A stretch of 64,000 bases of DNA from an uncultured Roseobacter sp. (GCF_947495275.1 NZ_CANLYL010000012.1:1-64000); one strand, 5' to 3'. Numbered from the stretch's first letter, positions 9,807-20,202 are shown. Notes: generated by a model from the sequence alone, not told the origin. Numbers and translations: made by a program.

Positions 9807-11393
9807 ATGCAAAAACCGCTAGGTGCCCAAATTTCGCACATGCTCAAAGATCGCGGTGTTGATGTGATCTTTGGCATTCCTGGGGTGCATAATCAGGAAA
9901 TGTACCGAGGCATCGAAGAGGCGGGGATTACCCATGTGTTGGCGCGCCACGAACAAGGGGCGGGTTTCATGGCGGATGGATATGCGCGTGCAACCGGCAA
10001 ACCGGGGGTGGCTTATGTGATCACCGGACCCGGTCTTTGCAACATCATGACACCTATGGGGCAGGCCTATTCGGATTCGGTTCCCATGCTGGTGATCTCA
10101 AGCTGTCTTGATGAAACGGCGGCCCGTAAAGGCCAGTTGCACCAGATGAAGGACCAGCGTGCTGCGGCGGAAACTGTTTGCGACTGGTCCGAGGAAGCCA
10201 GGACCGCCGAGGCGGCCTATGCCCTGGTAGACAGGGCCATGCTCGAATTTGACACCCGGCGACCTCGGCCCAAGCATATTCAGGTGCCGATTGCGGTGCT
10301 TGAAGCGCAGGCGGATGATGCGCCGCGAGCAGTTGACCAATCTCCTACCCCCGGGATTGACGCAGCAAGTATAGAGCAAATCGCGCGTGAATTGCGTAAA
10401 GCGCACTATCCGATCGTTGTATTTGGCGGAGGCGCCGCGACCGGCGGTGTGACCGCCAGTATTGAGCGCCTGCTTGAACGGTTCAGGCCTGCCACCTTCA
10501 CCACCTATGCCGGACGCGGTGTTGTGCCGGTCGCATACGAGCTGAATTTTGGCAGCAATCTGGCGCGACCGTCCTCGGCGGAAATCTTTGCCAAGGCCGA
10601 TTACGTTCTGACCGTCGGCACCAGCCTTGCGGAAACTGACCTCTGGCGTCAGGAACTGGGGCACCACTGCAATTGGGCACAAATCAATATTGACCCGACC
10701 GACATGGTGACCGGTCCCGGACGGTCTGTGAGCATTGTGGCCGACGGTGCAGAGGTGCTCTCGCTGATCTGCGCAGGTCAGACGGGCGAAGGGAATGCAC
10801 GCTGGTCGGCAAACGATGTAGCCGGCCTGCGCGCGCGTTGGCGGGATGAAACCGATGCCGAGCGCCCGGGCATTGTGCCAATCTGTGATGCTTTGCGGGA
10901 CGTGGTGCCCGCCGACACGATGATCTATTCGGACATGACACAATTCGCTTACGTAGCCAAAGAGGTCTGGGACATGGACCGTCCCGGCCATTGGCATCAC
11001 CCCTACGGTTTCGGGACGCTGGGATATGCGACACCAGCGGCCATCGGGGGCGCGGTGGCGCGCCGTGGCAAACCCACCATGGCGATCATCGGGGACTACG
11101 GATTTCACTACACCATGCAGGAATTGGGGGTTGCCGTGGAGTTGGGCCTGAGTCTGCCGATCATCCTGTGGGACAACGGCAAGCTTAAGGAGATCGAAGA
11201 CAGCATGGTGCGCGGGCAAATCGCCCCCAATGCAGTCGTTGCCCGGAACCCGGATTTTTGCAAACTTGCCGAAGCCTTCGGTGCCGGATCAGTCGCCCCA
11301 AAAACGCTTCCCGAACTGCAGGACGCGGTCAGGGCGGCGTTTGAGAATGAAGGTCCGACGTTGATTTACATCACGCCGGACCTGACTCGTTAA
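9807..11393 (+). CDS. Thiamine diphosphate-dependent decarboxylase (possibly 5-guanidino-2-oxopentanoate decarboxylase)
   Basis: A 528-residue three-domain ThDP enzyme of the acetolactate synthase/pyruvate decarboxylase fold. FGIPGVHNQEMYR opens the PYR domain, RHEQGAGFMADGYAR carries the catalytic Glu, and IIGDYGFHYTMQE with LWDNGKLKE forms the GDG-N-like ThDP/Mg motif (here GDYG). Roseobacter homologues are commonly labelled 5-guanidino-2-oxopentanoate decarboxylase (arginine transamination route), which fits the length, but substrate cannot be proven from sequence. It begins directly after trkH. Confidence 0.75.
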   Translation: MQKPLGAQISHMLKDRGVDVIFGIPGVHNQEMYRGIEEAGITHVLARHEQGAGFMADGYARATGKPGVAYVITGPGLCNIMTPMGQAYSDSVPMLVISSCLDETAARKGQLHQMKDQRAAAETVCDWSEEARTAEAAYALVDRAMLEFDTRRPRPKHIQVPIAVLEAQADDAPRAVDQSPTPGIDAASIEQIARELRKAHYPIVVFGGGAATGGVTASIERLLERFRPATFTTYAGRGVVPVAYELNFGSNLARPSSAEIFAKADYVLTVGTSLAETDLWRQELGHHCNWAQINIDPTDMVTGPGRSVSIVADGAEVLSLICAGQTGEGNARWSANDVAGLRARWRDETDAERPGIVPICDALRDVVPADTMIYSDMTQFAYVAKEVWDMDRPGHWHHPYGFGTLGYATPAAIGGAVARRGKPTMAIIGDYGFHYTMQELGVAVELGLSLPIILWDNGKLKEIEDSMVRGQIAPNAVVARNPDFCKLAEAFGAGSVAPKTLPELQDAVRAAFENEGPTLIYITPDLTR

Positions 11394-11400
11394 CGCGGTT

Positions 11401-11682
11401 TCACTGGTAATCTGAATAGGCGCGTTGGATCAGGCGCGTTTGGCACTTGGCATGGGCCGTGTTGACGATCAGGTACCATACCGTCTCGCCCGGCCGTCCA
11501 GCGCGGGAATATTGGCAGTTGTCAGGGGACGTCCACCACTGGCCGCGGAAATCCGCAGGTGGCATCATGGGGGAAGTGTATTCCACCAAGGTGACATTCG
11601 ATGAGCCGGTCTGATTACGATCAGCCGACGCGGGCAGCATGAGCACCAGGCCAAAAGCCAGTGCCACCATATATTTGAGCAT
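11401..11682 (-). CDS. Small exported protein of unknown function
   Basis: A 93-residue protein with a clear signal peptide (hydrophobic residues 5-17, likely cleavage after ASA at about 20). The mature part of about 73 residues has two Cys (in DNCQYS and KCQTRL) that could form one disulfide, as expected for a periplasmic protein. I do not recognise a family. It converges on the ThDP gene with a seven-base gap. Confidence 0.65.
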   Translation of the reverse strand: MLKYMVALAFGLVLMLPASADRNQTGSSNVTLVEYTSPMMPPADFRGQWWTSPDNCQYSRAGRPGETVWYLIVNTAHAKCQTRLIQRAYSDYQ

Positions 11683-11817
11683 TTCTCCACTCCATCATCG
11701 TACCGAAGTACGGCGCACCCCCACGCAAGCAGACCATGGCGTACAGGGGTTAATCCTCCGCAAACGGATGACAGTCAGAGACCCCAATTTTAGGGCAGAT
11801 TTGAGACGATTTTGTGC

Positions 11818-13596
11818 TTATTCCCAGCAACTCACGAGCACGGTCATGCCGATGGCACGGGCTGTGATGTCTTCGGGCGGCAAGGTTGAGGTGCCTTCAG
11901 CGTTACCGGGTGTCAGTCCGGCACTCTGCATCGCCTCCGTGATCGCTGAACCGGCCAGAGCGAAGCTCACATCCTTAGGCAATTGCTGGTTGCCGTTGCT
12001 GCGTGGCAGCAACATGCCAAGCACATTGCCGCTGGTGTCAAAGACGGGTCCGCCGGCGTCGCCAGGCAGGGTGTTGAGCGCCAAACGGCTCAAATCTTCC
12101 TCGCCCCGCAATCCGCGCAGATCTGACAAGGTGCCAAACGTCATTGTTGGCGCATCCAGGACGCCCTCGTAGGAATAGCCCGCAACCGCAATATCCGATT
12201 GCAGGCGCGGCGGTGCTGGACTGAATTGTGCGACCTGCGGCGGCGCTAATGTCTCAGCGGGACTTAGGATGGCCAGCCCACGATCCAGATCAACCGTTTG
12301 CAGGTTTGCGTCGATCTCTTCGTCCAACGTAATACGCGTGCAACTCTGAACCGCATCTGATGTGGTGATCACCGACCCGCCGCCATCAACAAAGAAACCA
12401 GATCGCGAAACCTTGGGTTTGCGAATTTGCAACCCGGCGACCAGATCAATCTGTTGTGTGCTTGAATCCCCGGCCGCCGCATCCAGAACTCCATCCAGCC
12501 GGGTAAAGCTGGCCTGCATCTCGGAGATCAGCCGTGTCCTGCGCTCTTCGTCCCCTGCGGGCCAGATCAGCGTGAAACCCTTGATCTCTCCTGCGGCCAG
12601 CCGCACCCGCGTTTCGCTCACGATAGAGGCGTTTCGCCCTACCAGCTCAAAACTGTCGCGCGTCTGGCGCCGTTCTCCCTCAAGCGGGACAATCTCAAGG
12701 GTCTGCATGATCTGATAAAGACCTGCCAGCGTGTTGGCATCACCCTCCTGGCTGATCAGCAGCACCTTGGCGGCACTTCCGTCGGTGGCATTGAAGTGGG
12801 CAAAGGGCGGTTCATATCGCTCGAATGCGACTACACCGGTGGGGATCATGATTTCGATACCGGTTCTGGTATCGGTGACGCGCCGCAACTCCAGCCCCTC
12901 AAGGACTGCATTGTATTGGCCGATCAGGACTTCTCGTTGCAACGTGGTCAGGATACCTGTTGGTTCAAATCCGTTGGCCTGCTGCCACGCGGACATGGAG
13001 GCGCGCGTCCCGCGGCCAAACGCACCATCAATCGTCGAGCTGTAGAAACCCGCCCATTGCAGCGCCGTTTGCAAACCGCGCCGCTCTTCAGCGCTTAGCC
13101 TGCGTTCGCTTCGTCTTGCCTCGGCCGGCGTCTCGTCAATCTCCCTATTGGCAATTTCGGGCGTTTGGACCGGATCATCGCCAATTTGCGGCTCTGAGGG
13201 TGTCGGGGTTTCCTGCTGGTCTTCGATCACCTGCGGGGTTTGCGTGTTTGCCCCCAGCACGTCTTGCCCCTGCGGGAAGAATTGCTCGCCCAGCGTTGCG
13301 CTGAAGGTGATGTAGCTGTCGCGCGGGATCAAACCATCAGCGCGGTAAACTTGCAGAACCTGCTCTGCGTCCTGTGCTGCGTATGGCCCCAGAACGATGC
13401 CATGCCAGCCGCCGCCCAGTCTGAACCCACTCACATCCTCCAATTCACGCGCATAAACCTGCGCGCGCGCCAGCCCGTCCCGCAGGTTGGGATGCGCTTC
13501 GATCTGTATCCACACCACCTGTTGAGAGGTCTGCGCCTGAAGGCCTTGTCCGATGGCTGCAAAAAGAACCAAAAAACCTACAAATAACCGCTTCAT
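11818..13596 (-). CDS. Exported peptidoglycan-binding protein with inactive trypsin-like domain
   Basis: A 592-residue secreted protein: signal peptide (1-22), a SPOR-like region (about 25-100), an acidic Pro/Gln linker, a PG_binding_1 domain (about 168-225) and a C-terminal trypsin/DegP-like fold (about 398-585). The fold keeps GDxGGPVFDTSGNVLGM, but the catalytic Ser is Ala (GDAGGP, A514), the His position is Asp (TTSDAVQSC, D414) and the Asp position appears to be Gly (DLDRGLAIL). It should therefore not cleave protein. The ATG at 13596 starts MKRLFVGFLVLFAAIG; a longer upstream frame lacks a signal. Probably an envelope scaffold or binder. Confidence 0.8.
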   Translation of the reverse strand: MKRLFVGFLVLFAAIGQGLQAQTSQQVVWIQIEAHPNLRDGLARAQVYARELEDVSGFRLGGGWHGIVLGPYAAQDAEQVLQVYRADGLIPRDSYITFSATLGEQFFPQGQDVLGANTQTPQVIEDQQETPTPSEPQIGDDPVQTPEIANREIDETPAEARRSERRLSAEERRGLQTALQWAGFYSSTIDGAFGRGTRASMSAWQQANGFEPTGILTTLQREVLIGQYNAVLEGLELRRVTDTRTGIEIMIPTGVVAFERYEPPFAHFNATDGSAAKVLLISQEGDANTLAGLYQIMQTLEIVPLEGERRQTRDSFELVGRNASIVSETRVRLAAGEIKGFTLIWPAGDEERRTRLISEMQASFTRLDGVLDAAAGDSSTQQIDLVAGLQIRKPKVSRSGFFVDGGGSVITTSDAVQSCTRITLDEEIDANLQTVDLDRGLAILSPAETLAPPQVAQFSPAPPRLQSDIAVAGYSYEGVLDAPTMTFGTLSDLRGLRGEEDLSRLALNTLPGDAGGPVFDTSGNVLGMLLPRSNGNQQLPKDVSFALAGSAITEAMQSAGLTPGNAEGTSTLPPEDITARAIGMTVLVSCWE

Positions 13597-13758
13597 TCCA
13601 ATGCATACCTCTGGCCGTTCAAAATCCGGCACAGATAAACAGGAATTGGGCCGTTTGGCCATATGACATTGGCCTGAATTATCCTGTTGCCTGCAATTGA
13701 CGCCCCATTCACACACACGTAGGAAAGGCGCGCAAGTTCATCCCGAGGCAACGCCCCC

Positions 13759-14700
13759 ATGTCCGATACTATCCAGGCCCCCAAGTCCTTTCAGGAGATC
13801 ATTCTGCGTCTTCAAAATTATTGGGCGGGGAAGGGCTGTGCGATATTGCAGCCCTACGACATGGAAGTGGGGGCGGGCACGTTTCACCCCGCCACAACCC
13901 TGCGCAGTCTTGGCACGCAGCCCTGGGCCGCGGCCTATGTGCAACCGTCCCGCCGTCCGACCGATGGCCGCTATGGTGAAAACCCCAACCGGTTGCAGCA
14001 CTACTATCAGTACCAGGTGCTGATCAAACCCAGCCCGCCCGATCTGCAGGAGCTTTATCTTGGGTCTCTTGCTGCCATCGGTGTCGATATGGCGCTGCAT
14101 GACATTCGGTTTGTAGAAGACGATTGGGAAAGCCCGACACTTGGTGCCTGGGGGCTCGGTTGGGAGGTCTGGTGTGACGGCATGGAAGTCAGCCAGTTCA
14201 CCTATTTCCAGCAGGTGGGTGGGCACGACTGCCACCCTGTTTCGGGCGAGCTGACCTACGGGCTTGAACGGCTGGCGATGTATATTCTGGGCGTCGATCA
14301 CGTCATGGACATGCCTTTCAATGATCCGCAAACCCCTATCGCGCTGAGCTATGGGGATATCTTCAAGCAGACCGAAGAAGAATATGCCCGCTGGAACTTT
14401 GACACAGCCGACACCGCCGTTCTGTTGCGCCATTTTGAGGAAGCCGAGGCCCATTGCCGCGAAATTCTGGGCGCGGTGCATGACGATCCCAAGACCGGCA
14501 AGCGGATTATCATGGCCCATCCGGCCTATGATCAATGCATCAAGGCCAGCCACATCTTTAACCTGCTGGATGCGCGCGGCGTCATTTCCGTGACCGAACG
14601 TCAGGCCTATATCGGACGGGTACGCGCCCTGGCCAAAGCCTGCGCCGATGCCTTTGTGCAGACACGGGCGGGAGGCTGGCAGCCAGAGAGTGCTGCATGA
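13759..14700 (+). CDS. glyQ: Glycyl-tRNA synthetase alpha subunit
   Basis: A 313-residue class II synthetase subunit. The motifs [35 protein letters not shown] and the motif 3 region [12 protein letters not shown] are diagnostic. It starts at the ATG at 13759. Its stop overlaps the start of the following small gene by four bases, and that gene in turn overlaps glyS, giving a three-gene translationally coupled unit. Charges tRNA-Gly together with the beta subunit. Confidence 0.97.
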   Translation: MSDTIQAPKSFQEIILRLQNYWAGKGCAILQPYDMEVGAGTFHPATTLRSLGTQPWAAAYVQPSRRPTDGRYGENPNRLQHYYQYQVLIKPSPPDLQELYLGSLAAIGVDMALHDIRFVEDDWESPTLGAWGLGWEVWCDGMEVSQFTYFQQVGGHDCHPVSGELTYGLERLAMYILGVDHVMDMPFNDPQTPIALSYGDIFKQTEEEYARWNFDTADTAVLLRHFEEAEAHCREILGAVHDDPKTGKRIIMAHPAYDQCIKASHIFNLLDARGVISVTERQAYIGRVRALAKACADAFVQTRAGGWQPESAA

Positions 14701-15218
14701 GCGGAAAAATCGTCGGGATTGCCATCATGATCTCTGCTCTGATCGCGGGCGTGTCGCTTTATTATTTGCAAGTTTACGGCTTTTACGAGGAAGTCTCTGC
14801 CGAGACACAGGAAATCCGCCTGATGTCTCTCACCTCCAACGCGCCGGTGGCCATTCTGGCGGAGGGGATCGAGGCCATTGACGCGGAAAGCTCACCTATC
14901 CGGTTCCGCGCCTGTTTTACCACATCCTCAAGCCTCGCCATGCTGACCGAAACCTACGTGGGTCTGGAGAATGCCATTCCGCGCAATGCCCCTGAATGGT
15001 TCGACTGTTTTGACGCCGCAGCCATCGCCGCCGAACTGCAGGCCGGGACGGCGCTGGCGTTCCTTGGCGAAAAGAACGTGGCCTTTGGCGTTGACCGGGT
15101 TGTGGCAATCACCGAGGACGGGCGCGGATACGCCTGGCATGAGCTTAATGATTGCGGCGAAAAAGCCTATGACGGAACGATTGTGGGCGAAGAATGCCCA
15201 AGACTGGATGAAAACTGA
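14697..15218 (+). CDS. DUF6446-like membrane-anchored protein between glyQ and glyS
   Basis: A 173-residue protein with one N-terminal membrane segment (about residues 4-25, [17 protein letters not shown]) and a periplasmic domain with four Cys (RACFTTS, FDCFD, NDCGE, EECPR). It overlaps glyQ by four bases and glyS by one, so it is locked into that operon. Homologues with this placement occur across Rhodobacterales and are listed as DUF6446; the function is unknown, and nothing in it suggests a role in aminoacylation. Confidence 0.8.
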   Translation: MSGKIVGIAIMISALIAGVSLYYLQVYGFYEEVSAETQEIRLMSLTSNAPVAILAEGIEAIDAESSPIRFRACFTTSSSLAMLTETYVGLENAIPRNAPEWFDCFDAAAIAAELQAGTALAFLGEKNVAFGVDRVVAITEDGRGYAWHELNDCGEKAYDGTIVGEECPRLDEN

Positions 15219-17428
15219 TGCCTGATCTGCTGATTGAACTCTTTTCCGAGGAAATCCCCGCGCGCATGCAGAAGCGTGCCAGCGAAGATCTCAAGAAGTT
15301 CGTCACCAATGGGATGGTTGACGCAGGTCTTACCTATGCATCGGCGGCGGCGTTTTCGACACCGCGCCGCCTGACATTGACAGTGGATGGCCTTTTGGCC
15401 GCAAGTCCAACAGCGATCGAGGAACGCAAGGGACCCCGGGCCGATGCTCCTGAAAAGGCCATCGAAGGGTTCCTGCGCGGTGCTGGTCTGACCCGCGACC
15501 AGTTGGAAGAGCGCGACACCCCCAAGGGGTCTGTTCTGTTCGCCCGCATCGAAAAGCCGGGCCGCCCGGCGGCTGACATCATCGCCGAGGTGCTGGAACA
15601 GGCGATCCGGAATTTCCCCTGGCCGAAATCCATGCGGTGGGGGGCGGGATCGCTGCGTTGGGTACGGCCATTGCATGCCATTTTGTGCCTGCTGACCGAT
15701 GAGGCAGGGGCGCAGGTGGTGCCGCTGGATGTTGACGGGATCACGTCGTCGGACAAGACAGCGGGCCACCGTTTCATGTCGCCTGACCGGTTTTCGGTGA
15801 CCTCTTTCGACGACTATGCAGCCAAGCTCAAACGCGCCCATGTGGTGCTGGACCCTCAGGAGCGCGCGGATACGATCTGGCACGACGCGACCAACATGGC
15901 CTTCGCCAACGGGTTGGAGGTGGTTGAGGACAAGGGGTTGCTGGCAGAGATCGCCGGTCTGGTGGAATGGCCGGTGGTCCTGATGGGCCGGATCGGCGAT
16001 GATTTTCTGGAATTACCGCCCGAGGTGCTGCAAACCTCGATGAAGGAGCACCAGAAGTTCCTGTCTGTGCGCAATCCCAAATCGGGCCGGATCGAGCGGT
16101 TCATCACCGTTGCCAATCGCGAGACGGTGGACAATGGGGCCACAATCCTTGCCGGCAATGAAAAGGTTCTCTCCGCGCGTCTGGCGGATGCGAAGTTCTT
16201 CTGGGACAACGATCTGCGCATCGCCCAAAGCGACATGGGCGTCTGGCTGAAAGCGTTGGAGAATGTGACCTTCCACAACAAACTTGGCACGCAGGCTGAA
16301 CTGGTGACGCGCATGGCGTCGCTTGCGCGCGAAATTGCCCCGCTGGTCGGCGCGGACCCGGATGAAGCCGAAGAAGCGGCGCGCCTTGCCAAGGCGGATC
16401 TGTCCTCGGAGATGGTCTATGAATTCCCCGAACTTCAGGGGTTGATGGGGCGCTACTACATCAAGGCGTCGGGTCGTTCAGAGGCCATCGCTGCCGCAGC
16501 GCAGGAACATTACGCCCCGCTTGGCCCGTCCGACGATGTGCCCACCGCGCCAGTATCAGTTGCCGTGGCTTTGGCCGAAAAGATCGACAAACTGACGGGC
16601 TTCTGGGCGATTGATGAAAAACCGACCGGGAGCAAGGACCCGTTTGCGTTGCGGCGGGCGGCTCTGGGGGTTATTCGGATTATTCTGGAGGGCGACATCA
16701 GCATTCATTGGCTACAACGGTTACGTGGCTGTGTAGTTGGGCGGGCCTTGATCGTATGGGTAAATTCCGAGGATCATAAGGTCTTATCGCTGTCGGAGAT
16801 ACTCTCTGCTGATTTCTCGGTAGCTGAACAAAGGCAGCGCTACGTTAGAATGCTGACTGGAGATGATCCCGAAAAAAGTGCCGGAGAGTTGGTTGCTAAA
16901 GGAGATGACCTCCTCTCTTTCCTCCACGACCGCCTCAAAGTCTACTTACGTGACCAAGGCATCCGCCATGACGTCATCGACGCCTGTATCGCGATGAAGG
17001 GCAATGACGATCTGGCCCTGCTGGTCAAACGCGCGCGCGCCCTGTCGGACGTGCTGAAAACGGACGATGGGGAAAACCTGCTGCAAGCTTTCAAACGTGC
17101 CAACAACATTCTGACGCAGGCCGAGGCGGCGGATGGGGTCGAATATTCCTACGGGCCGGACGTGAAATTTGCGCAGACCGATGAGGAACGCGCGCTTTTT
17201 GATGCGCTGGACGCGGCAGAGGCAAAGATTGATCCGGCCATGAAATCGCTGGATTTCACGACTGCCATGTCGGCCATGGCAGCATTGCGCGGACCCCTGG
17301 ATGCTTTCTTTACGGCAGTTCAGGTGAACGCAGAGAATGCCACTGTAAGGCGCAATCGGTTAAATCTGCTGAGCCGTATCACCCGCCTTTGCACATCCGT
17401 TGCCGATTTGACCCGCATCGAAGGGTAA
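15218..17428 (+). CDS. glyS: Glycyl-tRNA synthetase beta subunit
   Basis: A 736-residue beta subunit starting [18 protein letters not shown], the family signature, with FVTVANRE-like FITVANRETVD and FFWDNDLRIA motifs and a C-terminal DALR-type anticodon-binding region. Bases about 16,690-16,925 (residues about 492-570) are visibly lower in GC and richer in A/T-ending codons than the flanks but stay in frame; this stretch lies between the conserved ALRRAALGVIRIILE and the DRLKVYLRDQGIRHD motifs, a length-variable position in the family. Confidence 0.97.
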   Translation: MPDLLIELFSEEIPARMQKRASEDLKKFVTNGMVDAGLTYASAAAFSTPRRLTLTVDGLLAASPTAIEERKGPRADAPEKAIEGFLRGAGLTRDQLEERDTPKGSVLFARIEKPGRPAADIIAEVLEQAIRNFPWPKSMRWGAGSLRWVRPLHAILCLLTDEAGAQVVPLDVDGITSSDKTAGHRFMSPDRFSVTSFDDYAAKLKRAHVVLDPQERADTIWHDATNMAFANGLEVVEDKGLLAEIAGLVEWPVVLMGRIGDDFLELPPEVLQTSMKEHQKFLSVRNPKSGRIERFITVANRETVDNGATILAGNEKVLSARLADAKFFWDNDLRIAQSDMGVWLKALENVTFHNKLGTQAELVTRMASLAREIAPLVGADPDEAEEAARLAKADLSSEMVYEFPELQGLMGRYYIKASGRSEAIAAAAQEHYAPLGPSDDVPTAPVSVAVALAEKIDKLTGFWAIDEKPTGSKDPFALRRAALGVIRIILEGDISIHWLQRLRGCVVGRALIVWVNSEDHKVLSLSEILSADFSVAEQRQRYVRMLTGDDPEKSAGELVAKGDDLLSFLHDRLKVYLRDQGIRHDVIDACIAMKGNDDLALLVKRARALSDVLKTDDGENLLQAFKRANNILTQAEAADGVEYSYGPDVKFAQTDEERALFDALDAAEAKIDPAMKSLDFTTAMSAMAALRGPLDAFFTAVQVNAENATVRRNRLNLLSRITRLCTSVADLTRIEG

Positions 17429-17511
17429 TCCACCGGTCTCGTTTTGCTCGGGCAGAGGCTTGCCAGCCCCATTTTACTGCCTATGCTGCACCTCAACAGA
17501 AAGGTGCCGCA

Positions 17512-20049
17512 GTGCAGAATAATCCGCATACCACACTTGTGACCGCTCAAGCGCCCATTGCCGCCGAAACGCACGGGGGGCGGGCCAAATGCCTGCAAAG
17601 GCTGGTGCGTCTCGATCTGCCGGTGCCGCGCACGGTCGCGCTGTCCTTTGAAGCGGTGAAGCGTATTGCCAAAGGTGAGCTGCCGGACACCACTGCCATC
17701 GTGTCTCAGTTTCCCAAAGGCACGCTGCTATGTGTGCGCCCCTCTTCTGAAGATCCCGACTGGGGCGGGCCCGGTGCCGTTCTCAACATCGGCATGAATG
17801 ACAAGCGGTTGGCGACGCTTTCTGACCGGTTGGGCCAGGATGCTGCCTATGCGGTCAACACCCGGTTCGTGCAGTCCTATGCGGTCGATGTCGCGCGGCT
17901 CGACCCTGACATGTTTGATGATGTGGACGGGGAAGGGCGCGAAGGCCTGACGGATTCGCTGCGGGCCTATGAAGCTGAAATGGAAGAGCCCTTTCCCGAA
18001 GACCCCGCTGAACAACTGGCTGCCGTTCTGAAATCAATGGCCCGCGCCTGGGATGGCACCTCTGCGCGTCTTCTGCGACAAGCCAAGGGCGCGCCGGTCG
18101 ATGCGGGTCTTGGGCTGGTTGTGCAGGAAATGGCGCTGGGGCTGGGTCATGGCGAATCCGGGTCCGGTGTGTTGCAACTGGTCAGCAGCGATACCGGGTT
18201 GCCGCAGATCACCGGCCGGTACCTCAGCCAAAGCCAGGGACGTGATGCGCTTGAAGGGGACGCCGCTGCTCTTTATCTCAGTCGCGATCCAAGGGGGCCG
18301 TCACTTGAGGAACTGGCCCCTGAGGCCTTTGATGCGCTCAAGACACATGCAGCCCTGATGCGGGTCAAACTGCGTGAGGAAATGCAGGTCGAGTTTGCCA
18401 TTGAAAATGGTGCGCTGTTCATTCTCGACGGCGTCCGCGTTGCGCGTTCAAGCCAAGCCGCGGTTCGGATTGCGGTGCAACTCGCTGAAGACAAGATTAT
18501 TTCGCGCGCCGAGGCATTGATGCGTGTGCAGCCCCGAACCCTGTCGGAGCTCTTGCACCGGCAGGTCGATCCCGGTGCCGAGCGCAACGTGATCGGATAT
18601 GGGATCGCGGCCAGTCCGGGTGCGGCCACGGGTCAGATTGTCTTCACCGCCACCGAAGCACAGGCCAGTGCCGCGCGGGGCGAGCCTTGTATTCTGGTGC
18701 GACGTGAAACCTCTCCGGAGGATATTCGCGGTATGCACGCCGCCCATGCGGTTCTGACGGAACGCGGTGGCATCACCAGCCATGCCGCTGTGATCGGTCG
18801 CGGTATCGGGTTGCCCTGCGTGGTCGGCGCATCGAACATGCGTTTCATTGGCAGCAAGAAACAACTGGTGACCAAGGACGGCAAAGTCTTCAACGCAGGG
18901 GAAGTCATTACAGTCGATGGCACAAGCGGCGAGGTTCTGGCCGGTGCTCCCAAGATGCGCGAGGCGGCCTTGGACGAGAGTTTCCAGAAGCTCATGGAAT
19001 GGTCGAGTGATTTTTGCGACATCGGCATCCGCGCGAACGCGGATACGCCTGCGGATGCGCAAACGGCCCGGAACTTCAACGCGCAGGGCATCGGGCTGTG
19101 CCGGACCGAACACATGTTCTTTGAACCGGGCCGACTGACTGTCATGCGCGAAATGATCTTTGCGGAAACGTCGCAGGATCGGCGGGCGGTGCTTGAACGG
19201 TTGCTGCCCATGCAGCAGGCGGATTTTATCCAGCTTTTTGACATCATGAAGGGGCAACCGGTTTGTATCCGGCTCTTTGATCCGCCGTTACATGAATTCC
19301 TGCCCAACGATCGCGCGGGTCAGAGAGAACTGGCCGATGCGCTGGATCTGCCCTTGTCGGATGTGACGCGCCGCATCGACGCGATGTCCGAGTATAATCC
19401 GATGTTGGGTCTGCGCGGCGTGCGGTTGGGCGTGACCGTTCCGGAAATCTATGAAATGCAGGCGCGCGCGATTTTCGAGGCAACAATCGAGGTCAATGCC
19501 AAAGGTGCTGCTGTCGTTCCGGAGATCATGATTCCATTGGTGTCGGCAAAGCGCGAAGTGGAACTGGTCAAAAGCTCAATCGATGCGGTCGCCGCTGCTG
19601 TGCGCACGGAAAAGGAAGCGCAATTCGACTACCGTTTGGGGGTGATGGTGGAGACGCCGCGCGCGGCACTGCGTACGGCCGAGATTGCACCCAATTGCGC
19701 GTTCCTGAGTTTTGGGACCAATGATTTGACGCAAATGGCATATGGGCTCTCGCGAGATGATGCGGGCCGTTTCATGTCCGATTACGTACAGCAAGGTGTG
19801 TTTCCGGAAGACCCTTTCCACGTGCTCGATACCGACGGTGTCGGTGAATTGCTCAAACTTGGGGCAGAAAGAGGGCGGGCGGCCCATGAGGGCATCACCT
19901 TGTCGATCTGTGGTGAACATGGTGGCAACCCCGAATCAATTGCCTTTTGCAGAGATGCAGGATTTGATTATGTTTCCTGTTCTCCCTTCCGAGTTCCGGT
20001 GGCGCGACTAGCTGCCGCACAGCTTGCGATCGGGGGTAACATATCGTAG
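17512..20049 (+). CDS. ppdK: Pyruvate, phosphate dikinase-like PEP-utilising enzyme
   Basis: 845 residues: N-terminal ATP-grasp-like half, central phosphohistidine domain with the catalytic His in ERGGITSHAAVIGRG, and a C-terminal PEP-binding TIM barrel with GLCRTEHMFF, GVMVETPRAAL, SFGTNDLTQMAYGLSRDD and CGEHGGNP, matching PPDK. Interconverts pyruvate, ATP and Pi with PEP, AMP and PPi. The GTG at 17512 with AAGG seven bases upstream is preferred; the frame extends back to 17389 into glyS without a ribosome site. The N-terminal half is slightly shorter than in classical PPDK (about 875 residues). Confidence 0.85.
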   Translation: MQNNPHTTLVTAQAPIAAETHGGRAKCLQRLVRLDLPVPRTVALSFEAVKRIAKGELPDTTAIVSQFPKGTLLCVRPSSEDPDWGGPGAVLNIGMNDKRLATLSDRLGQDAAYAVNTRFVQSYAVDVARLDPDMFDDVDGEGREGLTDSLRAYEAEMEEPFPEDPAEQLAAVLKSMARAWDGTSARLLRQAKGAPVDAGLGLVVQEMALGLGHGESGSGVLQLVSSDTGLPQITGRYLSQSQGRDALEGDAAALYLSRDPRGPSLEELAPEAFDALKTHAALMRVKLREEMQVEFAIENGALFILDGVRVARSSQAAVRIAVQLAEDKIISRAEALMRVQPRTLSELLHRQVDPGAERNVIGYGIAASPGAATGQIVFTATEAQASAARGEPCILVRRETSPEDIRGMHAAHAVLTERGGITSHAAVIGRGIGLPCVVGASNMRFIGSKKQLVTKDGKVFNAGEVITVDGTSGEVLAGAPKMREAALDESFQKLMEWSSDFCDIGIRANADTPADAQTARNFNAQGIGLCRTEHMFFEPGRLTVMREMIFAETSQDRRAVLERLLPMQQADFIQLFDIMKGQPVCIRLFDPPLHEFLPNDRAGQRELADALDLPLSDVTRRIDAMSEYNPMLGLRGVRLGVTVPEIYEMQARAIFEATIEVNAKGAAVVPEIMIPLVSAKREVELVKSSIDAVAAAVRTEKEAQFDYRLGVMVETPRAALRTAEIAPNCAFLSFGTNDLTQMAYGLSRDDAGRFMSDYVQQGVFPEDPFHVLDTDGVGELLKLGAERGRAAHEGITLSICGEHGGNPESIAFCRDAGFDYVSCSPFRVPVARLAAAQLAIGGNIS

Positions 20050-20202
20050 TTTGCCACATTGCACCCGCAACATGTTGTGGTTTCTAGCGCTGCGTGTTGA
20101 GCGATTGCACGCCGAGATTAACCATCTCGACGGCCGTAAACTTTACGTCAACTTTTTATCTCGGTAGAGGAACGCCATTGAAACGTCTTGGGGGACGCCG
20201 TC

